NCBI GenBank assembly: GCA_032117095.1
Contig: JAULZZ010000047.1
Coordinates: forward strand, 1-11,127
From: REEB470 sp032117095
GTDB taxonomy: Bacteria; Bacillota; Bacilli; Paenibacillales; YIM-B00363
Reading direction: 5' to 3'
Length of the DNA: 11,127 nt
Under the pieces are notes generated by a model that did not search any database, was not told where the DNA came from, and saw only the letters and a list, made by a program, of their open reading frames with translations. A program made the position numbers and the translations under genes. This document shows, in pieces, positions 1-7,776 of the stretch. Positions within the stretch are counted from its first letter, which is position 1. Each line of letters opens with the position of its first letter.

Positions 1-1
1 C

Positions 2-214
2 GGTGGCAAGCGTGCGAACGCCTTGGGGATGTTCGACGTGAGTGGGAACGTGTGGGAGTGGCAGTTTACGTCGACGGGGGGTACGAACCGTGGGATCCGG
101 AGCGGCAGCTGGATCGATGTCAGCAGCTACATGACCGTAAGCAACGTCTACAGCGGCGCGCCGAGCGGCCTCGACTCGCGTATCGGCTTCCGCTTAGCGA
201 GGACGGCCCTGTGA
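2..214 (+). CDS. SUMF1/FGE-sulfatase-fold protein, C-terminal fragment (5' end outside window)
   Basis: Partial gene: the reading frame is open from the left edge to a TGA at 212-214, giving about 70 residues. Visible are the family motif GMFDVSGNVWEW, a GSW box and the terminal GFRLAR strand of the formylglycine-generating-enzyme / C-type-lectin fold. It is a paralogue of the complete gene at 8802-9815, and the two align without gaps from GSW to GFRLAR. Aerobic formylglycine-generating enzymes carry two catalytic cysteines just after the GGS box; this fragment has no cysteine at all, so sulfatase-activating activity is unlikely. The 24 codons after GSW are hypervariable relative to the paralogue (see the separate entry). 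The product ends a few residues after GFRLAR, which is normal for the fold. Substrate, ligand and cellular location cannot be judged from this fragment; by analogy with the paralogue it is probably exported. Confidence 0.85.
   Translation, partial: GGKRANALGMFDVSGNVWEWQFTSTGGTNRGIRSGSWIDVSSYMTVSNVYSGAPSGLDSRIGFRLARTAL
113..184 (+). other. Hypervariable segment of SUMF1-fold gene 1 (DGR variable-repeat-like)
   Basis: These 24 codons lie between the GSW and GFRLAR motifs, where diversity-generating retroelements mutate SUMF1-type lectin-fold targets. Seventeen of the 24 codons end in C (ATC, GTC, AGC, TAC, GGC and similar), as expected if AAC template codons were randomised at their adenines. 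Against the paralogue at 9657-9728 I count by hand about 27 changes at codon positions 1 and 2 and 8 at position 3. In the 24 codons around GNVWEW just upstream there are 3 and 5. Hydrophobic and small anchor residues (V, S, P, G) are kept. No template repeat or reverse transcriptase is present in the window. Confidence 0.5.
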
Positions 215-257
215 CCTTTTGCATTCTTACCTTTTTACCTTTTGAATGTTTTAGTAG

Positions 258-299
258 TTGAACTTGCACTTGTGCTTGAACTTGCACTTGCACGTGAAG
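258..299. repeat. Hexamer tandem repeat (TTGNNC)
   Basis: Seven imperfect 6-bp units read TTGAAC, TTGCAC, TTGTGC, TTGAAC, TTGCAC, TTGCAC and GTGAAG. This can also be read as a little over two copies of an 18-bp period. The array lies between the stop codon of the first SUMF1-fold gene and its first hairpin. The otherwise similar 3' flank of the second SUMF1 gene lacks it, so it expanded or was lost after duplication. Confidence 0.75.
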
Positions 300-307
300 T
301 AAAGGGG

Positions 308-340
308 TTTCCTACGAAACACAGTGTGTTTCGTAGGAAA
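308..340. repeat. Hairpin H1 downstream of SUMF1 gene 1
   Basis: Perfect inverted repeat with 15-bp arms (308-322 and 326-340) around an AGT loop. No T-run follows, so it is not an ordinary intrinsic terminator. A slightly degraded copy lies at 9821-9850, at the equivalent place after the second SUMF1 gene. It may act as a DNA cruciform or as a 3' UTR structure. Hairpins just downstream of the variable repeat are known target-recognition elements in some DGRs, but here it lies about 120 bp beyond the variable segment, farther than in the Bordetella phage example. Confidence 0.8.
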
Positions 341-362
341 GGGGTATAAAAAAGCGAGACCA

Positions 363-405
363 CACAAGAGCCCGCCACGCGGGAGCGTGGGAACGGGCTC
401 TTGTG
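363..405. repeat. Hairpin H2 downstream of SUMF1 gene 1
   Basis: Perfect 12-bp outer arms (363-374 and 394-405) enclose a second perfect 6-bp stem, CCACGC / GCGTGG (375-380 and 385-390), closed by GGGA. The matching structure after the second SUMF1 gene (9871-9917) keeps the stem by a paired change: an A-T pair here is a C-G pair there. This supports selection on the structure. No T-run follows. Confidence 0.8.
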
Positions 406-419
406 GGGGAGCGCGGGTA

Positions 420-462
420 AACCCCGAAGGCTGAAAGGCAGCGCCTTTCCGCCTTCGGGGTT
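420..462. repeat. Hairpin H3, REP-like palindrome
   Basis: Outer arms AACCCCGAAGGC (420-431) and its complement (451-462) are perfect. An inner 7-bp stem, GAAAGGC / GCCTTTC, lies at 433-439 and 443-449. The core AAAGGC...GCCTTT also forms the centre of the 125-bp repeats at 8535 and 10093, so this is probably a related palindrome. It is absent from the second SUMF1 3' flank, where the 125-bp repeat occurs instead farther downstream. Confidence 0.7.
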
Positions 463-540
463 GGTATACTTCACCACATAAACCAATAAGGAACGACGTG
501 GCCACGCAGTGGTCAGGGGCAATCGTGAGTGGGTGAACGT

Positions 541-590
541 CCGCTAGGAGTACCGCATGGATGCCTTCGTGGGAATCCAGCGGTTTTTTT
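541..590 (+). terminator. Probable intrinsic terminator after SUMF1 gene 1
   Basis: CCGCT (541-545) pairs with AGCGG (579-583), extended by GGA / TCC (547-549 and 576-578) around a bulged A, and is followed directly by seven T (584-590). It would end transcripts that run through SUMF1 gene 1 and hairpins H1-H3. The loop is long, about 26 nt, with weaker internal pairing. No gene is evident at 463-540. Confidence 0.6.
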
Positions 591-598
591 ATACTTGT

Positions 599-798
599 AC
601 GCATCCGTATTTCAACAGGAAACCGCTATAAAGGGCATCACACGCATAAACATGCGCAAAAAAGCGCTTGTTTGTGGCAACGTGATTTTTTACAAATCGG
701 TGTATAGCGATGCCCAATCCATATGTTCGGGGAATACGCCCTTTGCTTTCTCGCAAAAGGGATCCTTCTGTATCGGTGTTTTCGATGGGCGATTCGTA
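599..798 (-). repeat. MITE-like element C (200 bp, minus orientation)
   Basis: Bounded by imperfect terminal inverted repeats, TACG(C/A)ATC-type on the left (from 598) and GATTCGTA on the right (791-798). Read on the minus strand, its first about 65 bp follow the same pattern as the repeats at 8535, 10093 and 10601 (CGAATC, TTGAAA-like, CTTTTTGCG-like blocks). Its far end (GTTGAAATACGGATGCGT read on the minus strand) matches the far end of the repeat at 8535. Its middle part, 617-680, is about 85% identical by hand alignment to the reverse complement of 2588-2653. No transposase is encoded, so any mobility would need one in trans. No clear target-site duplication is visible. Confidence 0.6.
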
Positions 799-986
799 TG
801 CGAGGGCGTTTTGTTCACGGTTCAGGCAGTGGATACGAGTTGCCACGGATGAAAAATTGGTCATTCTGCACGCCCCACACACCAGCGAAGTGCTTCGTAT
901 CGCACGTGTTCCCACAGGGAGGATGCCAACAAATCACCTGCATTCCCGCTATTTTCGGATGCGAGCGTTCAATTGTGTGGGCGTTC
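799..986. other. Non-coding stretch upstream of glmU
   Basis: I see no convincing gene, RNA or repeat here. The glmU frame is open back to 710, but the residues before the glmU start look like unconstrained sequence, have no family match I recognise, and would precede a good Shine-Dalgarno site. In Bacillus subtilis the position upstream of glmU holds spoVG; no spoVG sequence is recognisable. Confidence 0.5.
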
Positions 987-1015
987 TTTCTTTTTGGGTA
1001 CAGTTGCGATATGAT
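987..1015 (+). promoter_or_regulatory. Possible glmU promoter (weak)
   Basis: A good -10 box TATGAT (1010-1015) lies 63 bp before the glmU start. The only -35 at 17-bp spacing is TTTCTT (987-992), a poor match. It is listed because some promoter is needed between the terminator at 590 and glmU. Confidence 0.3.
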
Positions 1016-1078
1016 TCATGTGGGCAATTGAAAAATATGAAAGTGGCATCGTGTATTTGGCCACGGAGGGATATGGGC

Positions 1079-2479
1079 ATGACGCATGCACAGGCGATCG
1101 TATTGGCGGCTGGTTTGGGTACACGCATGAAATCTACGTTGCCCAAAGTATTGCACCCGCTATGCGGTCAACCGATGATTCAATACGTGGTCGACGCACT
1201 CACCCAAGCAGGCATGGCGCGCATTGTCGTCGTCGTCGGTCACGGCGCCAGCGCAGTACGCCAAACCGTAGGGGACCGTGTCGAATACGTCGTACAAGCC
1301 GACCAAGCGGGGACGGGACATGCAGTACAACAAGCGCATTCGCTCCTTCATGCCATACAAGGACAGACGCTCGTCGTTTGTGGTGACACCCCGTTGATCA
1401 CCCCAGCGACGTTGCGTGCGTTACTGTCTGTGCAGCAACACACCGCAGGCGCAGCGACGGTATTGACAGGGAACGTAGCGGCACCGCATGGCTTTGGACG
1501 CATTGTGCGTACGCCGACGGGCGAAGTCGCCCAGATTATTGAAGAAAAAGAGTGTGACGCCACGCAACGGCGCATCACCGAAATCAATGCGGGCATCTAT
1601 GCGTTCGATAACCAAAAACTGTTCACTTCGCTGGCACAACTTACGACGAATAACGTACAGGGCGAGTATTATTTGACCGATGTGATCGGGATTTTGACGG
1701 CACGTGGGGAGCGTGTACACGGCATGGAATGTGCGGATGTACACGAGATATTCGGAGTCAATGACTTGGTCGCCCTCGCACAAGCCGAAGTGCTCATGCG
1801 TCAGCGCATCGCCACACGCCATATGTACAACGGGGTGCGGATGGTCGATCCACAGACGACGTATATCGACGCGGCGGTGACGATCGAACCGCAGACGACG
1901 ATCCATCCGCACACCTATTTGCGAGGGTGTACTGCAATTGGCGCACGGTGTACGATTGGCCCTGGTGCAGATCTCACCGACGCCATCGTGCACGCAGATG
2001 TGCGCATTACCCATTCCGTCGTCGTCGATGCGGTCATCGGGCACGACTCCACGGTAGGGCCCTTTGCGTATTTGCGACCAGGCACACATGTCGCCGAACA
2101 TGTGAAGATTGGCGATTTTGTAGAGATCAAAAACACACATGTCGGCAAAGGTTCCAAAATTCCGCACCATGCGTATGTCGGCGATGCGACGATCGGCCAA
2201 AACGTCAATATCGGGTGTGGGGTCATCACCGCAAATTTTGATGGCATATCCAAATATGAAACACACGTGGGGGATGGCACGTTTATTGGGAGCAACGCCA
2301 CCTTGGTTGCCCCATTGCACATCGCCAATGAGGCATTCATTTGTGCGGGTTCGACGATTACGGACGATGTCGGCGTAGAAGACATGGCGATTGCCCGTAC
2401 ACGCCAAATGAATAAGCCAGGATACGCCAACGCCCTCAAAACAAAACGCCAACAACAACCTGCACCACCACGTACGTAG
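1079..2479 (+). CDS. glmU: Bifunctional UDP-N-acetylglucosamine pyrophosphorylase / glucosamine-1-phosphate N-acetyltransferase
   Basis: GlmU makes UDP-GlcNAc, the precursor of peptidoglycan and teichoic acid, in two cytoplasmic steps: acetylation of glucosamine-1-phosphate from acetyl-CoA, then uridylyl transfer from UTP. The N-terminal pyrophosphorylase domain shows LAAGLGTRMKS (residues 9-19), LPKVLH, GTGHAV, GDTPL and NVQGEYYLTD. The C-terminal left-handed beta-helix shows hexapeptide repeats and the acetyltransferase signatures PFAYLRPGT, KIGDFVEIKN, NIGCGVITANFDG and AGSTITDD. The product is 466 residues, close to the usual 450-460. I chose ATG 1079 because GGAGGG (1065-1070) sits 8 nt upstream; ATG 1073 would be only 2 nt from it. 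The gene lies between two inverted copies of a repeat segment (617-680 and 2588-2653). The following prs is 202 bp away with no clear terminator between. Confidence 0.97.
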   Translation: MTHAQAIVLAAGLGTRMKSTLPKVLHPLCGQPMIQYVVDALTQAGMARIVVVVGHGASAVRQTVGDRVEYVVQADQAGTGHAVQQAHSLLHAIQGQTLVVCGDTPLITPATLRALLSVQQHTAGAATVLTGNVAAPHGFGRIVRTPTGEVAQIIEEKECDATQRRITEINAGIYAFDNQKLFTSLAQLTTNNVQGEYYLTDVIGILTARGERVHGMECADVHEIFGVNDLVALAQAEVLMRQRIATRHMYNGVRMVDPQTTYIDAAVTIEPQTTIHPHTYLRGCTAIGARCTIGPGADLTDAIVHADVRITHSVVVDAVIGHDSTVGPFAYLRPGTHVAEHVKIGDFVEIKNTHVGKGSKIPHHAYVGDATIGQNVNIGCGVITANFDGISKYETHVGDGTFIGSNATLVAPLHIANEAFICAGSTITDDVGVEDMAIARTRQMNKPGYANALKTKRQQQPAPPRT

Positions 2480-2587
2480 ACCGCACACCCTGTCTAGGCG
2501 GGTTGTCACATCGCGAAGAGAGCGAATGCACACGACGGCATGGATACACGACAGGGCATGGCGATAAACCAATTTATAAAAAACACC

Positions 2588-2653
2588 CTGCCACAAACAA
2601 ACGCTTTTTTTGCTTATTTTTTATGCGTATGATGCGCTTTATAGCGGTGTCCT
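2588..2653 (+). repeat. Repeat segment E, partial MITE-like copy upstream of prs
   Basis: Hand alignment to the reverse complement of 617-680 gives about 56 matches in 66 columns. Shared blocks include TGCCACAAACAA, CGCTTTTTT, ATGCG, TGATG and CTTTATAGCGGT. It ends 28 bp before the prs start and contains the only plausible -10 sequences there (TATGAT at 2628-2633; TTATAG at 2639-2644), though no good -35 is seen. The rest of the glmU-prs gap (2480-2587) shows nothing beyond a weak 7-bp inverted repeat with a 55-nt loop (2488-2494 and 2550-2556). Confidence 0.65.
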
Positions 2654-2681
2654 ACACCTTGTAACGAGCGGAGGTTTCCCG

Positions 2682-3632
2682 ATGTCGTATTGTGATTCCA
2701 AACTAAAAGTGTTAAGTTGCAATTCCAATCCACAGCTCGCCCAAGAAATCGCACGTTATATCGGCGTGCCACTGGGGAATGCTCTTATAGAGCAATTTAG
2801 CGATGGGGAGATTCAAGTGCGCATCGACGAAAGTGTGCGTGGGTGTGATGTGTATGTAATCCAATCGACGTGTGCACCAGTCAACGCCCACCTCATGGAA
2901 CTTTTGATCATGGTCGATGCGCTCAAGCGCGCTTCTGCCAAAACGATCAATGTTGTCATCCCGTATTACGGCTACGCACGCCAAGACCGCAAAGCACGGT
3001 CGCGAGACCCGATCACCGCCAAACTCGTCGCCAATGTGATCGAAACCGCAGGGGCGCACCGTGTCATTACGATGGACTTGCACGCCACGCAAATCCAAGG
3101 TTTTTTCGACATTCCCGTCGACCATTTGCTCGCCATCCCGATCCTCGGCGCCTATTTCAAAGAAAAAGCATTGCCCGATGTCGTCGTCGTTTCCCCAGAC
3201 CACGGCGGAGTCGTCCGTGCACGCAAACTCGCAGACTACCTTAAAGCGCCGATGGCGATTATCGACAAGCGCCGCCCCGAGCCGAACGTTGCCGAAGTGA
3301 TGAACATTATCGGGGAAGTCAAAGGGCGTACCGCCATCGTCATCGACGATATTATCGATACCGCAGGTACGATCGAGCTTGGCGCCAATGCACTCAAAAA
3401 AATGGGCGTTCGTCAAGTGTATGCGTGTTGTACGCATCCAGTATTGTCTGGTCCTGCGATGCAGCGGTTGGAAGATTCTCCGCTCCTCGAAGTCGTCGTC
3501 ACCAATACGATCCCCATCACACACCCTCAGCCATGCAGCAAACTCGTCACGTTGTCCGTTGCCCCGTTGCTGGGCGAGGCGATCGTACGCATTCATGAGG
3601 AATTGTCCATTAGCAAACTGTTTGAAGGGTAG
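2682..3632 (+). CDS. prs: Ribose-phosphate pyrophosphokinase (PRPP synthetase)
   Basis: Prs transfers pyrophosphate from ATP to ribose-5-phosphate to give PRPP, used for purine, pyrimidine, histidine, tryptophan and NAD synthesis in the cytoplasm. The 316-residue length is typical of class I enzymes. Motifs seen are FSDGE near the N terminus, the ATP loop YYGYARQDRKARSRDP (95-110), MDLHATQIQGFFDIPVDHL, the pyrophosphate-region SPDHGGVVRA, and the ribose-5-phosphate loop DDIIDTAGTI (222-231). ATG 2682 was chosen because GGAGGT lies just upstream in GAGCGGAGGTTTCCCG and the residues after it match the family; the upstream open frame (from 2610) falls in repeat E. pth follows 9 bp later, indicating co-transcription. 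In Bacillus subtilis ctc (a ribosomal protein bL25 relative) lies between prs and pth and is missing here. Confidence 0.97.
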   Translation: MSYCDSKLKVLSCNSNPQLAQEIARYIGVPLGNALIEQFSDGEIQVRIDESVRGCDVYVIQSTCAPVNAHLMELLIMVDALKRASAKTINVVIPYYGYARQDRKARSRDPITAKLVANVIETAGAHRVITMDLHATQIQGFFDIPVDHLLAIPILGAYFKEKALPDVVVVSPDHGGVVRARKLADYLKAPMAIIDKRRPEPNVAEVMNIIGEVKGRTAIVIDDIIDTAGTIELGANALKKMGVRQVYACCTHPVLSGPAMQRLEDSPLLEVVVTNTIPITHPQPCSKLVTLSVAPLLGEAIVRIHEELSISKLFEG

Positions 3633-3641
3633 GATTCAAAA

Positions 3642-4205
3642 GTGAGATGGATCGTTGGGTTGGGAAATCCTGGACAAACATACGCACATACACGCCACAA
3701 CATTGGGTGGATGGCATTGGAACAGTTGGCAACGCAAGAGGGGGTGACGTTTGGGTCCTCCAAGCTCCAAGGCACCCTCGGGTTTGGTACGATTGCTGGC
3801 GTCCAAGTGGCCTTGATAAAGCCGACGACGTATATGAATTTATCTGGCGTATGCGTGCAAGCGATGAAGCACTACTACAAATGGCAAGACGACGAGCTGA
3901 TCGTCTTGTATGACGACTTAGACACCCCGCTAGGAAGCATCCGGTTGCGCTTGCAAGGGGGGCATGGAGGGCACAATGGCATGCGTTCGATCATCGACCA
4001 CCTCGGAAAACAAACGTTTGCCCGCATTCGGATGGGGATTTCGCGTCCACCAGCGGGGCAGTCGTTTGCAGATTATGTGCTTGCCCCTTTTCCAGTGGCG
4101 CAAGAGGCGCTTCGTCAACAGACGATTGCCAAAACGTGCGAGGCACTCAAAGAAGCGTTGACGACGCCGTTTGAACGGGTCATGGCCCAATGGAACGCCC
4201 GATGA
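3642..4205 (+). CDS. pth: Peptidyl-tRNA hydrolase
   Basis: Pth cleaves the ester bond of peptidyl-tRNAs released from stalled ribosomes, recycling tRNA in the cytoplasm (spoVC in Bacillus subtilis). The 187-residue product has the family signature GLGNPG (N9), the catalytic histidine in TRHNIGW (H19), KPTTYMN (N66) and DDLDTPLG followed by the glycine-histidine-rich GGHGGHNG. It begins at GTG 3642, 9 bp after prs, with a weak purine-rich site (TAGGAT), so translational coupling to prs is likely. It stops 22 bp before the mfd start. The Bacillus subtilis gene between pth and mfd, fin (yabK, an anti-sigma-F factor), has no room here. Confidence 0.97.
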   Translation: MRWIVGLGNPGQTYAHTRHNIGWMALEQLATQEGVTFGSSKLQGTLGFGTIAGVQVALIKPTTYMNLSGVCVQAMKHYYKWQDDELIVLYDDLDTPLGSIRLRLQGGHGGHNGMRSIIDHLGKQTFARIRMGISRPPAGQSFADYVLAPFPVAQEALRQQTIAKTCEALKEALTTPFERVMAQWNAR

Positions 4206-4227
4206 AGAAACGGAGTGGGATTTCCCG

Positions 4228-7200
4228 ATGGTAAAGCAAATGTTGGATTCTTTTGCCCATGATCCGGATTTTAACGCCGTTTTGCAAGGCGTGCGCACGG
4301 GGATGAAAGAACAACTCCTCTCGGGGCTCAGCGGTGCGGCACGCAGCGTGTGTGCGGCGGCGTTACATGTGCAGTTGCAACGTCCGCTCGTCATCTTGAC
4401 CCATACGATGTTCCAAGCGCAAAGATGGACCGATGATCTGCAACAGTGTTTGGGAGCCGAACACGTCTTGTTGTATCCGGCGCATGAGTCATTGCTCACC
4501 GAAGTGGCTGTCCGCAGTCCGGAGCTGTTGGCGCAGCGTCTCACGACGTTGCGGCAGTTGTGCGCTTCCTTTACGGGCGTGCTCATCGTGCCGTATGCGG
4601 CCGTGCGGCGTTTTGTCGTCCCCAAAAACATCTTTACGGACGCCGTATTCACGTTGCGTGTCGGCGATCGGGTGTCGATGGAACACGTCGTGCAGCACGC
4701 CATCCATCTCGGCTTTACACGGGTTTCCAAGGTGGAAGCGCCGGGGGAGATGAGTGTGCGGGGTGGGATCTTGGATTTGTACAACGTAACTTATGGGGCA
4801 GAAGAAGCGCAGGCATACCGCATCGCATGGTTTGACGAGGAGATCGAGTCGATACGCACGTTTGATCCACTGGATCAGCGTTCTACACGCCAAGTATCCG
4901 TGGCGACCGTGGCACCGTGTGTCGAGATGTTCGCCACAGCGGAGCGGTGGGAAAAAGCCGCCCAACACGCCTCGCAGTTGCTCGAAGCACAACTGGCGAA
5001 AGTTACACGCCGCAGTCACCGTGAAACGCTCGAAACGCAAATAAGACAAGAAATCGCCACGTTACGCGCAGGTGCGTCGTTTCATGGCAATTTTAAGTAC
5101 ATGGCGTGTGTGTACCCACAACAAGTGACATTGGCGGATTATTTTCCCGCTGATGCCCTTCTGCTTGTAGATGAACCGACACGGTTGATCGAAACCGCAA
5201 AGACGATCGAACGCGAAGAAGCGGAATGGGCGGTACAAGAGATGCAAGCCCAGATGACCTTGCCACAGCTCGTACTGGGACAAAATTTTGAAACGGTGAT
5301 GGGCGCAAAACGGTGGCAGAAGCTGTATTTGTCGTTGTTTTTGCGGCAAGTGGCGCATACACACCCCCAACAAGTAGTCAATATGATTTGTCGGGCGATG
5401 CAACAATTTCATGGACAAGATCAGCTGCTTTTGTCCGAGATACATCGATGGCAAAAAATGAAGGCGCACATTTATGTGCTCGTGAGCACTGCCCAAAGCC
5501 ACAAACAGATGACCGAGATGTTGCGTGCAGCAGGAGTAGAAGCCGTGCATATCGTCTTGGCGACGTTACAAAATGGCTTCGATTTTCCAGGGGGGCATTT
5601 GGTCGTCATCACGGAACACGAACTGCTCGCCACAAAGCCACGCAGAACAACGACAACACGCCAGATTGACCATGCCACGCGCATCAAAAATTACACCGAG
5701 CTACAGCCGGGAGATTATGTCGTCCACCTGAGCCATGGGATCGGCAAATACGAAGGCATCGGCACGATCGTCGTCGGGGGCATTCATCGGGACTACGTGC
5801 ACATCGCCTATGCAGGAAACGACAAACTCTCCATTCCCGTCGATCAAATTGATCAAATCCAAAAATACGTCGGTGCAGACGAAGGAAAAGAGCCAAAACT
5901 GCATAAGCTTGGAGGCGGCGACTGGCATCGCGCCAAAGGCAAAGCGCAGTCTGCCGTGAAGGAAATTGCCGATGAGCTGATCAAACTGTATGCGACCCGT
6001 GCGGCGACACCAGGCTTTGCGTACCAAAAAGATACGCCGTATCAACAGCAGTTTGAAACGTTGTTTCCGTATACAGAGACGCCCGACCAGTTGCGTGCGA
6101 TCGCAGAGATCAAACGCGACATGGAACGCCCACGGCCGATGGATCGGCTGTTGTGTGGTGACGTCGGCTATGGCAAAACAGAAGTGGCGATTCGGGCCGT
6201 CTTCAAAGCGATCATGGACGGCAAACAAGTGGCGGTACTCGTGCCGACGACGATTTTGGCACAGCAACATTACGAGACGTTCCGCGAACGGTTTCAGACG
6301 TATCCGTGCACGATTGCGGTATTGAGTCGGTTTCGTTCCAAAAAAGAGCAAGCCGAAGCGATCGCAGGCATGCGCAAAGGCACCGTCGATGTATGCATTG
6401 GAACGCACCGTCTATTGTCCCAAGACATCGTATTCAAGGATTTGGGATTGCTCATTGTCGATGAAGAACAACGCTTTGGTGTGACACACAAAGAAAAATT
6501 AAAAAAATTGCGTGCCAATGTAGACGTACTGACGTTGACGGCCACCCCGATTCCCCGTACGTTGCACATGTCCATGATCGGCGTGCGCGATTTGTCCGTC
6601 ATCGAGACCCCGCCCGAAAATCGGTTTCCCGTGCAGACGTACGTATTGGAGTACCGTACGCGTTTCGTCCAAGAGGCGATCGAACGGGAACTTGCGCGTG
6701 GCGGCCAAGTGTATTTTCTGTTCAACCGTGTGCAAGGCATTGAGACGATGGCGACGACGATTCGCGAACTCGTTCCCGAGGCGCGGGTGGCGGTTGCCCA
6801 TGGACAGATGAAAGAAGACCAGTTGGAAAAGCGCATCCTCGATTTTCTCGACGGAGAATACGACGTGCTGGTGAGCACGTCGATCATTGAGACCGGCGTA
6901 GACATTCCGAATGTCAACACGTTGATCGTGTACGATGCGGATGCGATGGGGTTGTCACAGCTGTATCAGTTGCGTGGGCGCGTCGGGCGATCCAATCGCA
7001 TTGCGTATGCGTATTTCACGTATCATCGGGACAAAGTGTTGCAAGAAGCATCCGAAAAACGTTTGCAGGCGATCAAAGAATTTACGCAGCTCGGTTCAGG
7101 TTTCAAAATTGCGATGCGGGATTTGGCGATACGTGGGGCGGGGAATTTGCTCGGAGGGCAACAGCACGGCTTTATTTCATCCGTGGGTTTTCAGATGTAC

Positions 7201-7776
7201 ACACAAATGCTCGCCGAAGAAATTCAACGTCGCAAAAAGGAAATGCAAGGCGAGACAGTCGACATGGTCGTACCCGTAGTGCCGACGAAAATTGAGCTGA
7301 CGATCGAAGCGTATTTGCCGAGCGCATACATTGGGGACAGTGTACAAAAAATAGAAATGTACAAAAGGTTGGCTGCCGTGGAGACGATCGCCGAAGCAGT
7401 GCACGTGCGCACCGAGATGGTCGACCGTTTTGGAGAGATCCCTGCCCCCGTAGAAAACTTACTTCAGGTGACGTGTGTGCGCATATACGGCACGCAACAA
7501 AATGTACAGACCGTGTCGATGCGTGGCACGAAGTTGTCGATCACATGGCGCAAAGAAGCGATCCGACAGTACGACCATGCGCAGTGGGTGGCGTTTTGCT
7601 TGCATGGCGACCCGACATTGCGCGTCATCCCAGGCGCAGAAATAACGTTGCAATTTGACTGCGAACAGATGACCAATGTCACCGTATTGCAAAAAGCGGC
7701 ACAAATACTCCAGCAGCTCGACACGTTACGGACCCCGTCGTCCAACACGTCCGCCTTGCCCGTGACAACCGGATGA
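4228..7776 (+). CDS. mfd: Transcription-repair coupling factor
   Basis: Mfd is an ATP-driven DNA translocase that pushes or removes RNA polymerase stalled at lesions and recruits UvrA for nucleotide excision repair. The 1182-residue product is full length (Bacillus subtilis about 1177). In order: a UvrB-homology region with GEMSVRGGILDLY and IRTFDPLDQRS; the RNA-polymerase-interacting domain from about 495 (GDYVVHLSHGIGKYEG); helicase motif I GDVGYGKT (644-651); motif II DEEQ (745-748); motif III TATPIPRT (771-778); motif VI QLRGRVGR (914-921); and the C-terminal regulatory domain with TIEAYLPSAYIGD. ATG 4228 was chosen because the purine-rich GGAGTGGGA lies 7-8 nt upstream; the frame is open to a TTG at 4171 inside pth, but that prefix is not family-like. 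The stop codon overlaps the -35 of the predicted spoVT promoter. Confidence 0.97.
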   Translation: MVKQMLDSFAHDPDFNAVLQGVRTGMKEQLLSGLSGAARSVCAAALHVQLQRPLVILTHTMFQAQRWTDDLQQCLGAEHVLLYPAHESLLTEVAVRSPELLAQRLTTLRQLCASFTGVLIVPYAAVRRFVVPKNIFTDAVFTLRVGDRVSMEHVVQHAIHLGFTRVSKVEAPGEMSVRGGILDLYNVTYGAEEAQAYRIAWFDEEIESIRTFDPLDQRSTRQVSVATVAPCVEMFATAERWEKAAQHASQLLEAQLAKVTRRSHRETLETQIRQEIATLRAGASFHGNFKYMACVYPQQVTLADYFPADALLLVDEPTRLIETAKTIEREEAEWAVQEMQAQMTLPQLVLGQNFETVMGAKRWQKLYLSLFLRQVAHTHPQQVVNMICRAMQQFHGQDQLLLSEIHRWQKMKAHIYVLVSTAQSHKQMTEMLRAAGVEAVHIVLATLQNGFDFPGGHLVVITEHELLATKPRRTTTTRQIDHATRIKNYTELQPGDYVVHLSHGIGKYEGIGTIVVGGIHRDYVHIAYAGNDKLSIPVDQIDQIQKYVGADEGKEPKLHKLGGGDWHRAKGKAQSAVKEIADELIKLYATRAATPGFAYQKDTPYQQQFETLFPYTETPDQLRAIAEIKRDMERPRPMDRLLCGDVGYGKTEVAIRAVFKAIMDGKQVAVLVPTTILAQQHYETFRERFQTYPCTIAVLSRFRSKKEQAEAIAGMRKGTVDVCIGTHRLLSQDIVFKDLGLLIVDEEQRFGVTHKEKLKKLRANVDVLTLTATPIPRTLHMSMIGVRDLSVIETPPENRFPVQTYVLEYRTRFVQEAIERELARGGQVYFLFNRVQGIETMATTIRELVPEARVAVAHGQMKEDQLEKRILDFLDGEYDVLVSTSIIETGVDIPNVNTLIVYDADAMGLSQLYQLRGRVGRSNRIAYAYFTYHRDKVLQEASEKRLQAIKEFTQLGSGFKIAMRDLAIRGAGNLLGGQQHGFISSVGFQMYTQMLAEEIQRRKKEMQGETVDMVVPVVPTKIELTIEAYLPSAYIGDSVQKIEMYKRLAAVETIAEAVHVRTEMVDRFGEIPAPVENLLQVTCVRIYGTQQNVQTVSMRGTKLSITWRKEAIRQYDHAQWVAFCLHGDPTLRVIPGAEITLQFDCEQMTNVTVLQKAAQILQQLDTLRTPSSNTSALPVTTG

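Noticed and set aside
308..462. Hairpins H1-H3 as intrinsic terminators
   Set aside because: None is followed by a T-run on either strand close to the stem; the terminator proper is at 541-590.
463..590. Riboswitch or small RNA ending at the terminator
   Set aside because: I looked for known cores (T-box, glmS ribozyme, SRP RNA, preQ1) and recognised none; no convincing promoter precedes it.
251..604. Antisense open frames with Lys/Cys/Phe or Ser/Ala repeats
   Set aside because: They are translations of the hexamer array and hairpins; no ribosome-binding site or family support.
529..915. Overlapping small frames on both strands in the glmU upstream region
   Set aside because: They fall within or across element C and show no conserved protein features.
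710..1078. Upstream extension of the glmU reading frame (123 extra residues)
   Set aside because: The sequence has no family resemblance, overlaps a repeat element, and the ATG at 1079 has a good Shine-Dalgarno and gives the normal GlmU length.
1421..2596. 391-codon open frame antisense to glmU
   Set aside because: Its residues show no recognisable domain and it mirrors conserved glmU codons; a shadow frame.
2712..3596. 294-codon open frame antisense to prs
   Set aside because: A shadow of the conserved prs codons with no start context or family motif.
4171..4227. Earlier TTG start for mfd inside pth
   Set aside because: The added 19 residues are unlike Mfd N termini, and ATG 4228 has a better ribosome-binding site.
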